From an uncultured Eubacteriales bacterium (GTDB lineage: Bacteria; Bacillota; Clostridia; Christensenellales; UBA1242), in assembly GCA_905187655.1 (NCBI GenBank), contig CAJJIV010000016.1, forward strand, positions 1-14,938: 14,938 nt of DNA, in the 5' to 3' direction. Below, one piece after another: positions 12,237 to 14,938 of the stretch (its first letter is position 1; every line of letters begins with the position of its first letter). The notes under the pieces were generated by a model. It ran no database searches. It was given only the letters and a program-made list of their open reading frames with translations, and was not told where the DNA came from. The translations under genes were made by a program, and so were the position numbers.

Positions 12237-14873
12237 GTGAAGCACAATATCGAGTCTTTAGACAAAGATGACAAAAAAGAAGATGTTTTATCTTCAACAA
12301 ATAAACTTAATTCCAAAATTGAACAAAACCAAAGTCAACCACTAGACCTTTCTTCAGCAAAAATAGAAAAAGACTCTTTTCGAGAAATGAAAAAAAGCAA
12401 ACGCAAAAAAAGCAAGTCTGAGTTTGATAAAGCGGTATCGCAAAAAGACGTAGAAGAAAACAGTCAAATCCGAAAAATTAAAAGAGTTAAAGCCGACCCA
12501 AACGTTGGATTGTCGGTGGAACAAGTTGTAGAAAGAATTAACAAGGGCTACACGAACAAAACAATTAACAAAAATGTTAAAACCTATTCTTCAATTTTTA
12601 TTAACAACATTTTTACGTTTTTTAATGTTTTATGTTTTGCGGTCGCCATAAGCCTAATAATTGCACGCTCATTTAAAGATCTTCTTTTTATGGTAGTAGT
12701 TCTTTGCAACATAGCAATAGGAATAATTCAAGAAATTCGTGCTAAGCGTACCATTGAAAAACTATCACTGCTAACAGCCCCAACGGCAAGAGTAATTAGG
12801 GGTGAAACAGAGTATGAAGTGACCACCGAAGAAGTTGTTATAGATGATATAATGTGCCTTAGCAATGGAAAACAAATTGTTGCAGATACAATTATTGTTG
12901 AAGGCGAAGTAGAAGTTAACGAAAGTCTTTTAACTGGTGAAAGTGTTAGCATTAAAAAAACCGTTGGCGATACCTTGTATTCTGGAAGTTTTATTTCTAG
13001 TGGAACTTGTAAAGCACGTGTAGATAAAGTTGGTGATGAATGTTACATTGAAAAACTTAGTCAAAAAGCAAAACAATACAAAAAACCAAAATCAGAACTT
13101 TTTTCTTCCTTAAACGCAATTATAAAAGTTATTGGTTTTATTTTAATTCCAATTGCAATAGCAATGTACATTAACAATTATTTGCAATTTAAAACTTATT
13201 CCTTAATTGTATCTAAAACGGCAGGTGCAATTATAGGAATGATACCCGCAGGAATGTTTCTTTTAAGTAGTATTGCCTTAACCGTTTCGGTAATAAGACT
13301 TGCACAAAAAAAAGCACTTGTTCAAGATTTGTATTGCGTTGAAATGCTAGCACGTGTAAATGTATTATGTCTAGATAAAACTGGCACTATTACTGATGGC
13401 ACCATGAAAGTATATAACTGCATAGAACTGCAAAATAAAAGCGGTGTCACACTTAATAGAATTATGGGCAGTATGCTTTCTAGTCTTAAAGATAACAACC
13501 AAACAAGCCAAAGCTTAATTAATTATTTTGGCTACAATAAAGAACTACAAGCAACAGCAACAATGCCATTCTCTTCAACTCGTAAATTAAGTGCAGTTAG
13601 TTTTGATGAACTTGGAACCTATATTTTGGGTGCACCAGAATTTGTTATGCCATTAATAAAAGATACTAAAATAAAAAACATGATAGACCAATACGCTAAA
13701 GATGGTTACCGAGTATTATTACTTGCAAATTGCTCAGGACACATTACCAAAAACAACTTGCCAACCTCTGCAAGAACTCCTGTGGCAGTAATAGTTCTTG
13801 AAGACAGAATTAGAGATGATGCCATTGAAACCATAAAATGGTTTAAAGAAAATGATGTAAAAATAAAAATAATTTCTGGAGATAACCCACTTACCGTTGC
13901 AGAAATTGCAAAACGAGTAGGAGTAGATAATACTGAGTCGTTTATTAACCTTGAAGGAATGAACGAACAACAAGTAATTAATGCCGCAAACAAATACACC
14001 GTGTTTGGGCGAGTAACACCAGAACAAAAAGCAATTTTGGTTAAGGCTATGAAATCACAAGGCAATACTGTTGCAATGACAGGAGATGGTGTTAACGATA
14101 TTCTTGCACTTAAAGAAGCAGATTGCTCTATCGCTATGGCAAGTGGTTCAGAAGCGGTACGAAGCGTATCTCATATGGTGCTACTAGACAGCAAGTTTTC
14201 TTCAATGCCTCAAGCAGTTTTTGAAGGAAGGCGAGTAATAAATAACATTCAAAAATCTTCTGCCCTATTCTTTATGAAGACAATATTTACAATGCTGTTC
14301 TCCATTTTTATTTTGGCAACAATGCAAGCATATCCATTTTCTCCACTTCAACTTTATATGCTTGAATATTTTGTAATAGGAATACCAAGTTTCTTCCTTG
14401 CTTTACAGCCTAATAAAAACCGCATAAAAGGTAGATTTATTTATAACTTATTTAAAGATGCTTTACCAGGTGCGCTTACACTTCTTATAAACACAATTGC
14501 CGTTTACCTATTTGTTCTTTTAACAGAAGGTAGTTGGGCAAACACTGAACTATTAAGTTCTATGTGCACAATAGTTATAACTTTTACTGGCTTATCTATG
14601 CTACTAAAGTTATGTGTGCCACCAACCGTTCTAACCGGAATTTTATTTGCTACAATGACAACTATCTGCCTAATATTAAATATATTTTTTAAAGAATTCT
14701 TTAATATAGCAAGCATTGGCCTAACAAATACTCTATTCATTATAATTTTAATTTTAATTTCAGGCTACCTAATTACTATATTCTCTAAAATTATGGATAA
14801 AGTTAGAATAGGAACTCCTAATCCCAAAATAAGCCCTTGGGTAGATAAGCAAACAAATAATCTAAATAAATAA
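12237..14873 (+). CDS. P-type ATPase, cation-pump family, substrate unknown
   Basis: An 878-residue P-type ATPase with complete catalytic machinery: the actuator loop TGES (234-237), the phosphorylated Asp380 in DKTGTIT, and the hinge TGDGVND (615-621). It has about ten membrane helices (six from about 670 to 851). It begins with a basic, soluble 85-residue extension (KKSKRKKSKSE) unlike a metal-binding domain. The ion-site residues differ from Ca/Mg pumps: the M4 PEGL motif reads IPAGM (Ala338 in place of Glu), and M6 reads EYFVIGIPSF instead of NxxTDGxP. The nucleotide-domain KGAPE reads LGAPE (464-468). This resembles, from memory, the Exp7-like branch of Firmicutes P-type ATPases whose substrate is unsettled. 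The start is GTG, with AAGGAG eight bases upstream. It is a single-gene unit, divergent from tex. Confidence 0.9.
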   Translation: MKHNIESLDKDDKKEDVLSSTNKLNSKIEQNQSQPLDLSSAKIEKDSFREMKKSKRKKSKSEFDKAVSQKDVEENSQIRKIKRVKADPNVGLSVEQVVERINKGYTNKTINKNVKTYSSIFINNIFTFFNVLCFAVAISLIIARSFKDLLFMVVVLCNIAIGIIQEIRAKRTIEKLSLLTAPTARVIRGETEYEVTTEEVVIDDIMCLSNGKQIVADTIIVEGEVEVNESLLTGESVSIKKTVGDTLYSGSFISSGTCKARVDKVGDECYIEKLSQKAKQYKKPKSELFSSLNAIIKVIGFILIPIAIAMYINNYLQFKTYSLIVSKTAGAIIGMIPAGMFLLSSIALTVSVIRLAQKKALVQDLYCVEMLARVNVLCLDKTGTITDGTMKVYNCIELQNKSGVTLNRIMGSMLSSLKDNNQTSQSLINYFGYNKELQATATMPFSSTRKLSAVSFDELGTYILGAPEFVMPLIKDTKIKNMIDQYAKDGYRVLLLANCSGHITKNNLPTSARTPVAVIVLEDRIRDDAIETIKWFKENDVKIKIISGDNPLTVAEIAKRVGVDNTESFINLEGMNEQQVINAANKYTVFGRVTPEQKAILVKAMKSQGNTVAMTGDGVNDILALKEADCSIAMASGSEAVRSVSHMVLLDSKFSSMPQAVFEGRRVINNIQKSSALFFMKTIFTMLFSIFILATMQAYPFSPLQLYMLEYFVIGIPSFFLALQPNKNRIKGRFIYNLFKDALPGALTLLINTIAVYLFVLLTEGSWANTELLSSMCTIVITFTGLSMLLKLCVPPTVLTGILFATMTTICLILNIFFKEFFNIASIGLTNTLFIIILILISGYLITIFSKIMDKVRIGTPNPKISPWVDKQTNNLNK

Positions 14874-14906
14874 AATAGCCAGTCTATATGACTGGTTATT
14901 TTTTTG
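14873..14906 (+). terminator. Terminator after the P-type ATPase gene
   Basis: ATAGCCAGTC (14875-14884) pairs with GACTGGTTAT (14890-14899), with one G-T wobble and a 5-base loop, followed by a run of T to 14905. It begins at the stop codon. The remaining 32 bases to the window edge are AT-rich and show no gene. Confidence 0.85.
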
Positions 14907-14938
14907 TATAATTATATTAAGTATTATCTATATTGCCA

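Noticed and set aside
13706..14065. Overlapping minus-strand frames inside the P-type ATPase gene
   Set aside because: They oppose the conserved nucleotide-binding and hinge region, lack ribosome sites and have low-information composition.
1..14938. Mobile element, phage, CRISPR, toxin-antitoxin or defence island
   Set aside because: No transposase, integrase, repeats with spacers, toxin-antitoxin pair or defence-domain gene is visible; composition and gene style look uniform.
1..14938. Alternative genetic code (TGA as tryptophan) suggested by the absence of TGA stop codons
   Set aside because: All 14 genes read through at normal family length under the standard code without in-frame TGA; preference for TAA is expected in AT-rich DNA.

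Overview
The window is AT-rich, densely packed bacterial DNA that looks like a Firmicutes-type (Bacillota) chromosome, probably an uncultured gut-type clostridial or related lineage. The evidence is a SepF cell-division protein, strong GGAG-type ribosome binding sites, the rpsF-ssb-rpsR operon order, a motif-3-extended dUTPase, a MacB/FtsX-type ABC fusion transporter and intrinsic terminators after most units. Of the 14 protein genes, 13 end in TAA and one in TAG. I see no rRNA, tRNA, CRISPR array, insertion sequence, phage gene or attachment site. No gap between genes exceeds 300 bases; the longest, about 250 bases between the lipoprotein and groES, holds two divergent promoters and an operator-like inverted repeat.

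Layout, left to right. 46-1577, minus strand: a small two-helix membrane protein, sepF and an orphan lipoprotein, each with its own promoter; the lipoprotein and the small protein are each followed by a terminator. 1712-3850, plus strand: the groES-groEL operon, with an inverted repeat of CIRCE-like geometry but different sequence at the predicted transcription start, ending at a bidirectional terminator. 3849-4792, minus: dut and rnhA, overlapping by one base. 4822-5665, plus: a four-helix membrane protein with a C-terminal SHOCT domain, ending at a second bidirectional terminator. 5691-8640, minus: a 965-residue ABC ATPase-permease fusion. 8641-9818, minus: rpsF-ssb-rpsR with a likely S6:S18 autoregulatory leader. 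9879-12114, minus: tex. 12179-14906, plus: a P-type ATPase whose usual ion-binding carboxylates are replaced.

Functionally this is mostly housekeeping: protein folding (GroESL), nucleotide-pool and RNA-DNA hybrid clean-up (Dut, RNase HI), translation and single-strand DNA protection (S6, SSB, S18), RNA-associated stress tolerance (Tex) and division (SepF). Mixed in are four envelope proteins of unknown substrate or role. I found no convincing new multi-gene system. The best leads are the groESL operator-like repeat, the P-type ATPase with a rebuilt ion site, and the pocket of uncharacterised membrane proteins.
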